Positions 29,097 through 38,113 are shown, numbered from the stretch's first letter. The stretch is 48,242 nt of DNA from Methylococcales bacterium (GCA_030654015.1 JAURYI010000054.1:1-48242); one strand, 5' to 3'. Numbers and translations are program-made. The notes: generated from the sequence alone by a model not told the origin.

Positions 29097-29121
29097 AGCT
29101 TTTTTTGCTTTAGGCTGAATA

Positions 29122-30933
29122 ATGCGTATCCATCTACTCCCCACTCAATTGATTAACCAGATTGCGGCGGGCGAAGTGGTCGAGAGACCGAGTACCGTTG
29201 TCAAAGAGTTGCTGGAAAACAGCTTTGATGCAGGGGCGACACACATCACCATCGACATAGAGCAAAGCGGCAGTCGGCTGATAAAAATCAGGGATGACGG
29301 CTGTGGTATTGTCAAAGATGACTTGCCGTTGGCTCTATCGCGTCACGCCACCAGCAAAATTGCCAATCTGGATGATTTAGAACACGTCACCAGCATGGGA
29401 TTTCGCGGCGAAGCCTTGCCCAGTATCAGCTCCGTTGCTCGCTTGACACTGATTTCACGCATTGAGAATGCGCCGTGTGCGTGGCGCGTCAGTGCCGATG
29501 GTTCAGAACAACACGCAGACCCCGAACCCGACCCGCACCCACAAGGCACTACCGTAGAAGTGCGCGATTTGTTTTATAACACCCCCGCGCGGCGTAAATT
29601 TCTCAAAACCGAAAAAACCGAATTTGCCCATATTGAATCGCTGTTGCATAAACTGGCGTTGAGTCGGTTTCATATCGGCTTTACCCTGACACACAACCAG
29701 AAAGATATACTCAAATTAAAACCTGCGCTGAGTGAAGCCGAGCAGGAATACCGTATAGCGGGTATTTGCGGCTCTGAGTTTATCAATAACGCGGTAAAAA
29801 TTGACGTTGCCGCCTCAGGCTTGCAGCTTACAGGCTGGGTGAGTTTACCGACGTTTTCGCGCAGTCAGCCTGATATGCAGTTTTTTTACGTCAACGGACG
29901 CTTGATACGCGACAAATTAATCGCCCACGCCATTAAACAGGCGTATCAGGATGTGTTGTTTTCAGGGCGGCAATCGGTGTTTGTGTTATATCTGACCTTA
30001 GATCCCAGCTTGGTTGATGTCAATGCGCATCCGACTAAACAGGAAATTCGCTTTCGCGAAGGGCGTTTAGTGCATGACTTTTTATTCAGTGCTCTGCATC
30101 GTTCCTTGGCACAGGTCAGACCTGCCACGAATAACCATGACACCATAGACAGCCCATTCCACGCTGAAAGCCCAACAGGTTACGCCGCACCTAGCGCATA
30201 CCCGTTACCCAACACTGCGCCTGCACCCTCTTACTTGCCAACCGAACAAACATCACTGCCGTTTAATGTCGCGGAAACAGTCAATGCCTATTCCGCGTTA
30301 CATCCACAAGATACGCGCGGCGTATTGTCTCCAGCCGACACCTCAACCATGCCGCCACTAGGATTTGCTATCGCACACTTACACGATATTTATATTTTGT
30401 CGCAAACCGCGCAGGGTATCGTATTAGTCGATGCTCATGCCGCTCATGAACGCATTACTTATGAACGCTTGAAACAGCAATGCCAACAAGGTGCTATTGC
30501 CAGTCAACCGTTATTACTGCCGATTAAAATCAGCGTCAGCGCGGCAGAAGCTGAATTAGTCGAACAACAGCACGAATTTTTTCTCTCGCTAGGTTTTGAA
30601 CTCACCCGCGCAGGACTGGACACCATCGTATTACGCGCCAGCCCTGCGTTATTAGCAGGTACAGATGTAGTAGGTTTAATCACCGATGTATTGGCGGACA
30701 TCAATGCACAAGGCATCAGCGAACGCATACAAAACCTGTCTAATGAATTATTAGCCACCATTGCCTGTCACAGTGCAGTACGCGCCAATCGCCGTTTGAC
30801 CATCACTGAAATGAATGCCTTACTGCGCGACATGGAACACACCGAACGCAGCGGGCAATGCAATCACGGTCGTCCGACGTGGGTCGCCTTATCCAAGCAG
30901 GATTTAGATAAATTTTTCCTGCGTGGTCAGTAG
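29122..30933 (+). CDS. mutL: DNA mismatch repair protein MutL (endonuclease-type)
   Basis: Mismatch-repair ATPase that couples MutS to downstream processing. Of 603 residues the first ~330 are the GHKL ATPase (AAGEVVERP, LLENSFDAGAT, IRDDGCGI, GFRGEALPS), followed by a proline-rich linker and the C-terminal dimerisation domain. Residues 437-448 read DAHAAHERITYE, which satisfies the metal-binding DxHA(x)2E(x)4E nicking motif with Ala in place of the common Gln. ACHSAVRA and QCNHGRPTW, the other parts of the nuclease site, are also present. This MutL is therefore probably an endonuclease, as in bacteria without MutH, unlike E. coli MutL. miaA follows after 18 bp, the common mutL-miaA order. 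Confidence 0.96.
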   Translation: MRIHLLPTQLINQIAAGEVVERPSTVVKELLENSFDAGATHITIDIEQSGSRLIKIRDDGCGIVKDDLPLALSRHATSKIANLDDLEHVTSMGFRGEALPSISSVARLTLISRIENAPCAWRVSADGSEQHADPEPDPHPQGTTVEVRDLFYNTPARRKFLKTEKTEFAHIESLLHKLALSRFHIGFTLTHNQKDILKLKPALSEAEQEYRIAGICGSEFINNAVKIDVAASGLQLTGWVSLPTFSRSQPDMQFFYVNGRLIRDKLIAHAIKQAYQDVLFSGRQSVFVLYLTLDPSLVDVNAHPTKQEIRFREGRLVHDFLFSALHRSLAQVRPATNNHDTIDSPFHAESPTGYAAPSAYPLPNTAPAPSYLPTEQTSLPFNVAETVNAYSALHPQDTRGVLSPADTSTMPPLGFAIAHLHDIYILSQTAQGIVLVDAHAAHERITYERLKQQCQQGAIASQPLLLPIKISVSAAEAELVEQQHEFFLSLGFELTRAGLDTIVLRASPALLAGTDVVGLITDVLADINAQGISERIQNLSNELLATIACHSAVRANRRLTITEMNALLRDMEHTERSGQCNHGRPTWVALSKQDLDKFFLRGQ

Positions 30934-30951
30934 CGAGCAACGCCTTTATTT

Positions 30952-31908
30952 ATGAATACACCTATTATGGAAAATCTCCCCCCTACCCTGTTTTTAATGG
31001 GGCCGACTGCGTCTGGTAAATCGGCATTAGCCGTCCAACTGGCGCACGCACTGAATGGCGAAATTATCAGCGTGGATTCGGCACTGGTATTTAAAGGCAT
31101 GGACATCGGCACGGCAAAACCGACGCTGGAAGAACGCCAAGGCATCGCGCATCATTTGATAGACATTATTGATCCCAGTGAGTCGTTTTCTACAGGACAA
31201 TTCCGCAATCAGGCTCTTGCGCTGATGGCGGATATAAATCAACGCGGCAAGCTGCCGATTTTAGTCGGTGGTACGATGCTGTATTTTAATGCCTTGAGCA
31301 ATGGCTTGGCGGTATTGCCTGTTGCCGATCCTGTCATTCGTGCGCAACTTGACTTAGACTTAATCGAATTGGGTAAAGACGCGCTGCATCAACGTTTAGC
31401 ATTAGTTGATCCCGCCGCAGCCGCGCGGATTCATCCGAATGATCCGCAACGTGTACAGCGGGCATTAGAAGTGTATGCAATTAGCGGTAAGTCGCTCACC
31501 TCATTTTTTACCGCCGAACCTGTCATTAAGCTGCCTTATCGGGTGATTAAAATCATCATTGCGCCCTCAGAGCGTAACATTCTGCACGGTGTGATTGCCC
31601 AGCGGTTTATGACTATGCTGGAGCAGGGCTTTATCGCCGAAGTCGAAACACTCTACCAACGTGGCGATTTAAATGACACCATGCCCGCAATACGCGCAGT
31701 CGGGTATCGGCAGGCGTGGTCTTATTTACACGGTGACATCGACAAAGCCACCCTAATAGAAACTGCCATTATTGCTACGCGGCAACTGGCAAAACGGCAA
31801 TTTACATGGTTGCGCAAAGAGACCGACGCACTGTGTTTTGAGACGGGACAACCGAATTTATTAGCCGAAGTATTGGCGGCTTTAGCAAAAATCACTCAGG
31901 AGTCATGA
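30952..31908 (+). CDS. miaA: tRNA dimethylallyltransferase
   Basis: Transfers the dimethylallyl group to A37 of tRNAs that read codons starting with U. The 318 residues show the P-loop GPTASGKS (17-24), VDSALVFKGMDIGTAKPT, LVGGTMLYFNAL and ATRQLAKRQFTWLR. Two in-frame ATGs (30952 and 30967) are possible, neither with a clear Shine-Dalgarno sequence; the upstream one is used here. It probably belongs to one transcript with mutL. In many gammaproteobacteria hfq follows miaA; here nnr follows instead, with ATGA-type overlap. Confidence 0.96.
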   Translation: MNTPIMENLPPTLFLMGPTASGKSALAVQLAHALNGEIISVDSALVFKGMDIGTAKPTLEERQGIAHHLIDIIDPSESFSTGQFRNQALALMADINQRGKLPILVGGTMLYFNALSNGLAVLPVADPVIRAQLDLDLIELGKDALHQRLALVDPAAAARIHPNDPQRVQRALEVYAISGKSLTSFFTAEPVIKLPYRVIKIIIAPSERNILHGVIAQRFMTMLEQGFIAEVETLYQRGDLNDTMPAIRAVGYRQAWSYLHGDIDKATLIETAIIATRQLAKRQFTWLRKETDALCFETGQPNLLAEVLAALAKITQES

Positions 31909-33398
31909 TGCAAAAATTACCTACAACACTTTATCGTAATGAGCAGGTCAGAGAATTAGAACAGCTTGCTATGCTACAACACGGTATCGACAGTTTTGAA
32001 TTAATGAGTTGTGCAGGCTATGCGGTGTTTCAAGAACTGACCCGTCGTTGTCCTGATGCACAATCAGTCGCCGTATTTTGCGGGGCGGGCAATAACGGCG
32101 GTGACGGTTATATTATTGCCTCTTTATTATTGAGAGCAGGCTTCACGGTGTGCGTGGTCACTATCGTCGATCCTGAAAAACTCAAAGGCGACGCGCTGAC
32201 CGCCTACCAACACTATCTCGCCGCACACGGTGTGGTTGTGCCTTTTCAAGCCGATCTGGATTTGCACGCCGATGTCATTGTTGATGCTTTGCTGGGTTCA
32301 GGCTTGAATAACCCTGTTACAGGGCGTTATGCAGAAGCCATTACCATCATTAATAACAGTCCTGCTTTTGTACTGGCGGTGGATATGCCCTCAGGCTTGG
32401 ATGCCAATACGGGTAATATTATGAATGTTGCCGTTAAAGCCGACGTAACCGTAACGTTTATCGCACTCAAACAAGGTTTATTTACAGGACAGGCGGCGGA
32501 TTATTGCGGCGAACTGTGTTATGCGTCCTTAGCCATACCCGAAGCGGTATTTGCAAGCCAGACCGTTGCCGCCGTGCGCGTAATTCATCAGCCATTGCCG
32601 CGCCGCCGCCGTTGTTCGCACAAAGGCGATTACGGTCATGTCCTCATTATCGGCGGTGAACACGGTTATTCAGGTGCAGCACGTCTGGCAGGACACGCTG
32701 CGTTACGCACGGGCGCGGGTTTAGTGAGTATCGCAACGCGTAGCAGTCACGCGGATTTGATGAATATCGACTGCCCTGAATTGATGTGTCATGGCGTGGA
32801 AACCGCCGAACAACTGATGCCACTGCTGGAGAAAGCCAGTGTCATCGCTATCGGCACAGGATTGGGGCAAAGCGATTGGGCAAGCGAATTATTAACAGCG
32901 GTATTCATTGCACAAAAACCGCTGATTATTGATGCTGATGGTTTGAATGTGTTGGGGAAAATATTGGGTAATAAAGAAATGCCCTTCCATGACTGTATTT
33001 TAACCCCGCACCCAGCCGAAGCCGCGCGTTTATTAAACTGCACCACCGCCGCCATACAACAGGATCGCTTTGCCGCTGTCAAAGCTCTGCAAGCAAAATA
33101 TCACGGCGTGACTCTGTTAAAAGGCTCAGGCACATTGATTGCCAGTAGCGAAGAAATCGCGGTGTCGAATACAGGTAATGCAGGCATGGCATCAGGCGGT
33201 ATGGGTGATGTTCTGACGGGTGTAATAGCGGGCTTGGTCGCGCAAGGCTTAAGCCTGCAAGAAGCCGCACAGCAAGGCGTTTATCTGCACGGTAAAGCCG
33301 CCGAGCAAGCTGCTGAAGCAGGTGGCGAACGCGGCTTAATCGCCAGCGATTTAATGCCTTATCTCAGATGTAATATGAATAACCTGAGTTCGATATAA
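31908..33398 (+). CDS. nnr: Bifunctional NAD(P)H-hydrate repair enzyme
   Basis: Repairs hydrated NADH and NADPH. The N-terminal half (about 1-220) is the YjeF_N epimerase, with CGAGNNGGDGY and VDALLGSGLNNPV; the C-terminal half (about 225-490) is the ribokinase-like ADP/ATP-dependent dehydratase, with GGEHGYSGAA, DADGLNVLG, LTPHPAEAARLL and NAGMASGGMGDVLTG. The 496 residues match the fused E. coli Nnr. Two ATGs lie in tandem; AGGAG (31898-31902) is only 2 nt from the first but 5 nt from the second, so 31908 is preferred. The start region overlaps the miaA stop codon, implying coupled translation. tsaE is the next gene but is separated by a repeat element. Confidence 0.95.
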   Translation: MQKLPTTLYRNEQVRELEQLAMLQHGIDSFELMSCAGYAVFQELTRRCPDAQSVAVFCGAGNNGGDGYIIASLLLRAGFTVCVVTIVDPEKLKGDALTAYQHYLAAHGVVVPFQADLDLHADVIVDALLGSGLNNPVTGRYAEAITIINNSPAFVLAVDMPSGLDANTGNIMNVAVKADVTVTFIALKQGLFTGQAADYCGELCYASLAIPEAVFASQTVAAVRVIHQPLPRRRRCSHKGDYGHVLIIGGEHGYSGAARLAGHAALRTGAGLVSIATRSSHADLMNIDCPELMCHGVETAEQLMPLLEKASVIAIGTGLGQSDWASELLTAVFIAQKPLIIDADGLNVLGKILGNKEMPFHDCILTPHPAEAARLLNCTTAAIQQDRFAAVKALQAKYHGVTLLKGSGTLIASSEEIAVSNTGNAGMASGGMGDVLTGVIAGLVAQGLSLQEAAQQGVYLHGKAAEQAAEAGGERGLIASDLMPYLRCNMNNLSSI

Positions 33399-33406
33399 AA
33401 AATTTT

Positions 33407-33573
33407 GTCCACGAAAGGCACGAAAAAGATTAAAAATGGTAGTTTATTAAATCTGTTGTTTTTGCTTTTAGACATGACTGCCAGTCCTCGAAGGACTGGC
33501 AGTCATTCATGCTGTTGTAACAGGTTTAAGTCATTACCTTTTATTTTTCGTGTCTTTCGTGCTTTTCGTGGAC
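33407..33573. mobile_element. CACGAAA-ended repeat element, complete copy 3
   Basis: A 167-bp element, 8 bp after the nnr stop. Its left end, GTCCACGAAAGGCACGAAAA, is inverted at the right end (33544-33573). Between them lies the 93-bp core repeat (33437-33529) with its 33-nt hairpin. This copy shows the whole plan most clearly: periodic CACGAAA ends around a central palindrome, with no coding capacity. Confidence 0.8.
33437..33529. repeat. 93-bp core repeat, copy 2
   Basis: Same length and order as 18825-18917, with a 33-nt hairpin at 33474-33506 (ATGACTGCCAGTCCT around CGA). The hairpin is the best-conserved part. Confidence 0.85.
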
Positions 33574-33644
33574 TATGGCTTTTTCATAAGCGCGATTGAT
33601 TAAATCACGCTGTTACCATCAACAAAACGCACACCTGAAAACAC

Positions 33645-34067
33645 ATGAAAAAATACCTAGCATCAACCGAAGCCACCGAACAATTCGGTGCCGCCTTATG
33701 GACACTGTTACCTCAACAAGGGGTAATTTTTTTACAAGGCGATTTAGGCATGGGTAAAACCACGCTGGTACGCGGCTTCTTAAGAGCCGCAGGTTTTACG
33801 GGCGCAGTCAAAAGCCCGACCTTCACATTAGTTGAAGAATATACGCTGGATGAGCGCAAAATTTTTCATTTTGACCTATACCGCTTAAATGATCCTGAAG
33901 AATTGGAATGGATGGGCATTCGTGATTATTTTGACCAAAACACCCTGTGTTTTATTGAATGGGCAGAACGCGGCACAGGATTTTTACCCGAACCCGATAT
34001 GGTTATTTCCTTAACTGTCCAAGACTTAGGGCGCAATATCAGTTTTTACACACCATCACGCGCTTAA
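33645..34067 (+). CDS. tsaE: tRNA threonylcarbamoyladenosine biosynthesis ATPase TsaE
   Basis: The ATPase of the TsaBDE complex that makes t6A37 on ANN-decoding tRNAs. The 140 residues show the P-loop GDLGMGKTTLVRGFL, the SPTFTLVEEY block, FHFDLYRLNDPEELEWMG and the Walker B-like CFIEWAERG. Length and motif order are typical. It lies between nnr and an AMIN amidase, the usual nnr-tsaE-ami order. The amidase has its own promoter in the 80-bp gap. Confidence 0.95.
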   Translation: MKKYLASTEATEQFGAALWTLLPQQGVIFLQGDLGMGKTTLVRGFLRAAGFTGAVKSPTFTLVEEYTLDERKIFHFDLYRLNDPEELEWMGIRDYFDQNTLCFIEWAERGTGFLPEPDMVISLTVQDLGRNISFYTPSRA

Positions 34068-34107
34068 AAAATTTTTTATCTATTGTGGAAAAACAATGAC
34101 ATACTGC

Positions 34108-34113
34108 TATAAT
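34108..34113 (+). promoter_or_regulatory. Extended -10 promoter of the amidase gene
   Basis: A perfect TATAAT preceded by TGC (extended -10), 34 bp before the chosen ATG at 34148. There is no strong -35 box, which an extended -10 can tolerate. Confidence 0.55.
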
Positions 34114-34147
34114 CTAATCCAGATTATTACTTTTGTGGATTGTAGCC

Positions 34148-35446
34148 ATGAGAAATCATTGGAAAGGTTTTTTTGTCTTTGGATTATTAACATTATCACT
34201 GCCCAGCCATGGAGAAGCGGTCGATATTAATTCACTACATTATTCACAAGCGGCAAAACAAACCCGCATGGTCTTTGATGTCAGTGCATCACCGAAACAT
34301 CGGGTTTTTGTAAAAAATTCGCAACTGGTCATTGATATTAACAATGCCAAGTTGGAACAAGCCTTAACGCAACCCAGCGCGTCACATCCTTTGTTCGCTA
34401 AAATCCACGTTTTAGAAAAAACCAAAGACAATGTACGCATTGCGGTTGATTTAAAAAAACCCATTACTGCTAAAAATTTCTCCTTAAGCTCCAATAATAA
34501 AGACGAACACAAATTAATTATTGATTTAATCAGCAAAAATTCAACACTCACTGCTGATAACAAAGAGATTGCCAGTAAAGCCACAGCTGAACCCAGCAAA
34601 AAAGAAGTCTTAGAGCATAAAACAGTACCTGTCGCGCCACCCGCCGAACCAACCAATATGTTCGCGGTATTCACTGGTAACAATAAAGCAGCCAAATTAC
34701 AAACTGTTGCCCAGCAAGTCTCCAGCAAACATGACAAAATTGTGATTGCCATAGATGCAGGTCATGGTGGCGAAGACCCTGGTGCGCACGGCACGAACGG
34801 CACGGAAGAGAAACAAGTGGTATTTGCTATCGCCAAAAAACTGGCAAAGCTGATTAACTCACAACCCGACATGAAAGCCGTTATGGTGCGTAAAGGCGAT
34901 TATTACGTCGGTCTGCGCAAAAGAATGCAGATTGCCAGAGCCGCACACGCCAATTTATTTATCTCCATTCATGCTGATGCTTTCCAAGACACCACCGTTA
35001 AAGGCTCATCGGTTTATGTGTTGTCACGCAGCGGCGCGTCCAGTGAAGCAGCGTTATGGCTGGCAAAAAGTGAAAATGCCTCTGACCAGATTGGCGGCGT
35101 AAGTCTGGAAGATAAAGAAGATGTATTAGCGTCGGTGTTACTGGATTTATCGCAAAGTGCGACTGAACAAGCCAGCGTTGATGTGGCGAACAGCGTATTA
35201 AAAAATTGCAGTGCCGTGGGCGAAATGCACAAAAATGTCGTACAAAATGCAGGCTTCATGGTGCTGAAATCACCCGATATTCCGTCTATTTTAGTAGAAA
35301 CCGCCTTTATCTCTAATCCCAGCGAAGAAGAAAATTTATTAAATACTGAATACCAAACCAAAATGGCAGGTGCTATTTTTGGCGGTGTGCGTGACTACTT
35401 CAAATCAAATACACCCATTGTTGATACCAAGGTTGCAGCTCTGTAG
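34148..35446 (+). CDS. N-acetylmuramoyl-L-alanine amidase with AMIN domain (AmiC type)
   Basis: Splits peptide stems from septal peptidoglycan in the periplasm. The 432 residues have a signal peptide (1-24, ending SHGEA), an AMIN targeting domain (about 25-128) and an amidase_3 domain (about 198-420). Zinc ligands are His206 (IDAGHGGEDPG), Glu221 and His275 (SIHADAF); Glu384 (VETAFIS) is catalytic. An insert at about 307-350 (SLEDKEDVLASVLLDL) corresponds to the helix that blocks the active site until an activator binds. The EnvC protein encoded at 20506-21699 is a natural candidate activator. There is no C-terminal LysM. The ATG at 34148 is preferred to an upstream in-frame TTG because it starts the signal peptide directly. 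Confidence 0.93.
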   Translation: MRNHWKGFFVFGLLTLSLPSHGEAVDINSLHYSQAAKQTRMVFDVSASPKHRVFVKNSQLVIDINNAKLEQALTQPSASHPLFAKIHVLEKTKDNVRIAVDLKKPITAKNFSLSSNNKDEHKLIIDLISKNSTLTADNKEIASKATAEPSKKEVLEHKTVPVAPPAEPTNMFAVFTGNNKAAKLQTVAQQVSSKHDKIVIAIDAGHGGEDPGAHGTNGTEEKQVVFAIAKKLAKLINSQPDMKAVMVRKGDYYVGLRKRMQIARAAHANLFISIHADAFQDTTVKGSSVYVLSRSGASSEAALWLAKSENASDQIGGVSLEDKEDVLASVLLDLSQSATEQASVDVANSVLKNCSAVGEMHKNVVQNAGFMVLKSPDIPSILVETAFISNPSEEENLLNTEYQTKMAGAIFGGVRDYFKSNTPIVDTKVAAL

Positions 35447-35449
35447 CCA

Positions 35450-35528
35450 GTGTAGATTGGGGTGAAGCTCTACGAACCCCAACAAATTCGATTGACTGTT
35501 GGGATTCGTACCTCATCCCAACCTACAC
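35450..35528. repeat. Palindromic repeat GTGTAGGTTGGGATGAGG family, copy 1
   Basis: Two inverted halves (35450-35483 and 35498-35528), each itself a small dyad around TTGGGRTGA...TACGAAYCCCAA. They fill the gap between the amidase and the MEKHLA gene. A related pair lies at 44714-44788. This is an intergenic palindrome of the type widespread in proteobacteria; it may end the amidase transcript. Confidence 0.75.
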
Positions 35529-35540
35529 CTTTTTTAAAGC

Positions 35541-36011
35541 ATGAACTACTTTCCCGCACCGCCCAGCCCTGAAAACAACTACCTCAGCAATCACATCGCA
35601 CTCATCAGCCAGAGTTTTCAGAATTTACTCGGCTATCCACTGCTGCCTGATACCGACAACTTAGCCGAACGCCTGTATAACGCGCCGTTTGTGTTGCTAT
35701 CGCATAATACCGATACAGATCCGATTTTTAATTACGCCAACGAGCAAGGTTTACAACTGTTTGAACTGAACTGGCAACAACTTATCAATCTGCCCTCACG
35801 CGCTTCCGCAGAACCGATTAATCAGGCGGCACGCGCTGAATTAATGCACCAAGTCACCACGCGCGGTTTTATAACCGACTATCAGGGGGTGCGTATTTCC
35901 CGCACAGGCAAACGTTTTGCAATACGCAATGCCATCGTGTGGAATCTCACCGACTCCAGCGGCGCGTATCAAGGGCAAGCCGCCTGTTTTTCCGATTGGA
36001 CGGCTTTATAA
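35541..36011 (+). CDS. MEKHLA domain-containing protein
   Basis: A 156-residue soluble protein that is almost wholly a MEKHLA domain, a PAS-related sensory fold. Conserved blocks are FNYANEQGLQLFELNWQQL, LPSRASAEP, GFITDYQGVRISRTGKRF and the closing AIVWNLTDSSGAYQGQAACF. The ligand and partner are unknown; stand-alone forms occur in many proteobacteria and cyanobacteria. No output domain is attached. The start has little Shine-Dalgarno sequence. The stop codon overlaps the start of the DUF1294 gene (TAATG), so the two are co-translated. Confidence 0.88.
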   Translation: MNYFPAPPSPENNYLSNHIALISQSFQNLLGYPLLPDTDNLAERLYNAPFVLLSHNTDTDPIFNYANEQGLQLFELNWQQLINLPSRASAEPINQAARAELMHQVTTRGFITDYQGVRISRTGKRFAIRNAIVWNLTDSSGAYQGQAACFSDWTAL

Positions 36012-36403
36012 TGTCTGGCTCACGCCGCCGTGTCGCGTGGGTTTTTATTGTTATCGTGCTGTTGCCTGTGATGTTGTCGCTGTGGGTGTGTTACCGAAGC
36101 GCGAACGCGATACCGTTGCTGGTTTATGTGTTGATGGGTATCGGCACTTTTTTACTGTATCGCGTCGATAAAAACCGTGCGATACACGGGCAATGGCGAA
36201 TTCCTGAATCCAGTTTACAGTTATGCGCGTTATTCGGCGGCTGGAGTGGTGCGTTACTCGCGCAACAATACTTACGTCATAAAAACCGCAAAGTCTCTTT
36301 TCAACTGGTATTTTGGCTGATTGTGAGCGTTCATTTGCTGGTGTGGGGCGATTGGCTGCTGTTTAAACAGCATTTTTTCTATGCACTACTGGGTAATTTT
36401 TAG
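36011..36403 (+). CDS. DUF1294 membrane protein
   Basis: A 131-residue protein with about four hydrophobic segments and the DUF1294 signature YRVDKNRAIHGQWRIPESSL, GGWSGALLAQQ and RHKNRKVSFQ. The function is unknown. The ATG overlaps the MEKHLA stop by one base. The stop codon is directly followed, with no spacer, by the stop of the convergent cyclase gene. Confidence 0.85.
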   Translation: MSGSRRRVAWVFIVIVLLPVMLSLWVCYRSANAIPLLVYVLMGIGTFLLYRVDKNRAIHGQWRIPESSLQLCALFGGWSGALLAQQYLRHKNRKVSFQLVFWLIVSVHLLVWGDWLLFKQHFFYALLGNF

Positions 36404-38101
36404 TTATTTGCTCTGTAACACATAATCGCCTTGCCAATCATCGGCAGGCGGAGTGTTCATATACAGTTGGCAACGCGCCAGTAATAACGGGGCAACGCGA
36501 TCTTCTGGTGTGCTGGGTATCAACTGTTCAAGCAGCACAATAGCTTCGGCAAATTGCCGTTGGCTATATAGATGAAACGCACGTTGATAATCGTCAATCT
36601 GCTGTAATTTTTCGGCGGACACCGTGCCGATATTACCCACCAATTCATACAGCCGAATCGGAATCGCTTTACCCGCCAACACCGCATAATCAAGCAGGCG
36701 CGTCACAAAATGGTCTTTTACTTGCTGGTAGGTAGGTTCAGTGATAAGTACCGATGTACCATAAAATTTATTCGCCGATTCCACCCGACTGGTCAGGTTG
36801 ACATTATCGCCAATCACCGTGTAACTCATCCGCGCATCGGAACCCATATTGCCGACAATCACTTCGCCCGTATTGATACCAATGCGAGTATGAAATGCCA
36901 GATCTAACTCTGCCGCACGCCATTTCTGATTGAGTTGCTGAATCTGTTGCTGACAGGCTAACGCCGCTTGACAGGCTTTAACCGCAGGGTCGTCAACCGC
37001 ACGCGGCGCACCCCAGAATGCCATCACGCCATCACCGATATATTTATCTACCGTCGCCTGATTTTGTAATAAACAGGCATTCATGACATTAAGATATTCG
37101 CCCAAAAATGCCACCAATACTTCTGGTTCTAATTTTTCCGACATGGTGGTGAAATTGGCTATATCAGAAAAAAAGATAGTCAGGGTCTTTTTTTCGCCGC
37201 CCAATTTGGCATCCACGCCCAGTTCAATCAGTTCCTGTACTAAATCGGCAGGTACATACTTTCTAAAAGAACGTAAACCGCGTTTCATGTTCTCCAGCTG
37301 TTGTACCATGCTGTCAATTTCACGAATCCGTGAGAACACTTTTACCTCACTATCCAGTTCAAAATGACGCACTTTCTCCATTTCCATCGCCAATTGCGAT
37401 AACGGCTGGCGAATACGTCTGGCAATAAGAAAACCGATGGGCAACATCAATAACGCAACGACAACGGAGATAACGTATACGCTGATTTTGTAATTCAGTT
37501 CATGCGCAATAACATTTTGTGCCGAGACATCAATACCGATAATGCCATCCAGTTTACCAGTCGAGGTAAAAATAGGCGCGTAGGCAGATAACCAAACGCC
37601 CCAATTGTCCGCCGTCGGTTCAGGTTCAGAATAGGCTATTTTATTTCCCGCAACCGCATTCAGCGCGTTTTTAAGGGTATTGGATGGATTGGGATAAATC
37701 TGCCCTGTGGGACTGAGATTATTTTCCGACGCATCGACCACAAACATGATTTGTTCGTTGTCGATTTTACGCATAGTGTACACATTAGCTATCCCTGTAC
37801 CGCGCCGCCGCATTTCCATCAACTCGTTTTGCAGCTGTTTAAAAGCGTGACTTTTTTGATCGGTAGCGGTTTGTATTTGACTGTGCAGATCGCCATCAAG
37901 TTTACTCGCCATAATATTGACGGCATCGGTTAATCGAAGACGTAATTCTTCCCGAATAAAATCACCCACTTCGTGGGAGGTGACAATGCTTAACATCATT
38001 GCACCCAATAGCGTCAAGCCACAAAATGCCGACGTTAAGGTCAAGCGCAAGGTGTATTTTCTAGGTGAGGTTTTTTTGTTCGCGCGGGATTTTTTCATCA
38101 T
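36404..38101 (-). CDS. Membrane adenylate cyclase, class IIIb, with sensor and HAMP
   Basis: Makes cAMP from ATP. The 565 residues comprise TM helix 1 (about 20-42), a periplasmic Cache-like sensor (about 43-203), TM helix 2 (about 205-227), a HAMP linker (about 228-280), the cyclase domain (about 303-475) and a short C-terminal helical tail. Metal-binding Asp313 (FFSDIANFT) and Asp357 (KYIGDGVMAFWG), adenine-selecting Lys353 and Thr428 (SYTVIGDNVN), and transition-state Asn435 and Arg439 are all present. Thr instead of Asp at the second purine position defines class IIIb, members of which are stimulated by bicarbonate. The gene follows the porin by 12 bp in one operon, and a carbonic anhydrase gene diverges from that operon. 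Two ATGs lie in tandem at the start. Confidence 0.9.
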   Translation of the reverse strand: MMKKSRANKKTSPRKYTLRLTLTSAFCGLTLLGAMMLSIVTSHEVGDFIREELRLRLTDAVNIMASKLDGDLHSQIQTATDQKSHAFKQLQNELMEMRRRGTGIANVYTMRKIDNEQIMFVVDASENNLSPTGQIYPNPSNTLKNALNAVAGNKIAYSEPEPTADNWGVWLSAYAPIFTSTGKLDGIIGIDVSAQNVIAHELNYKISVYVISVVVALLMLPIGFLIARRIRQPLSQLAMEMEKVRHFELDSEVKVFSRIREIDSMVQQLENMKRGLRSFRKYVPADLVQELIELGVDAKLGGEKKTLTIFFSDIANFTTMSEKLEPEVLVAFLGEYLNVMNACLLQNQATVDKYIGDGVMAFWGAPRAVDDPAVKACQAALACQQQIQQLNQKWRAAELDLAFHTRIGINTGEVIVGNMGSDARMSYTVIGDNVNLTSRVESANKFYGTSVLITEPTYQQVKDHFVTRLLDYAVLAGKAIPIRLYELVGNIGTVSAEKLQQIDDYQRAFHLYSQRQFAEAIVLLEQLIPSTPEDRVAPLLLARCQLYMNTPPADDWQGDYVLQSK

Positions 38102-38113
38102 GTTTATTATTGC

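Noticed and set aside
31905-31908. First of the tandem ATGs as start of nnr
   Set aside because: The AGGAG is only 2 nt away from it, while the second ATG has a workable 5-nt spacing.
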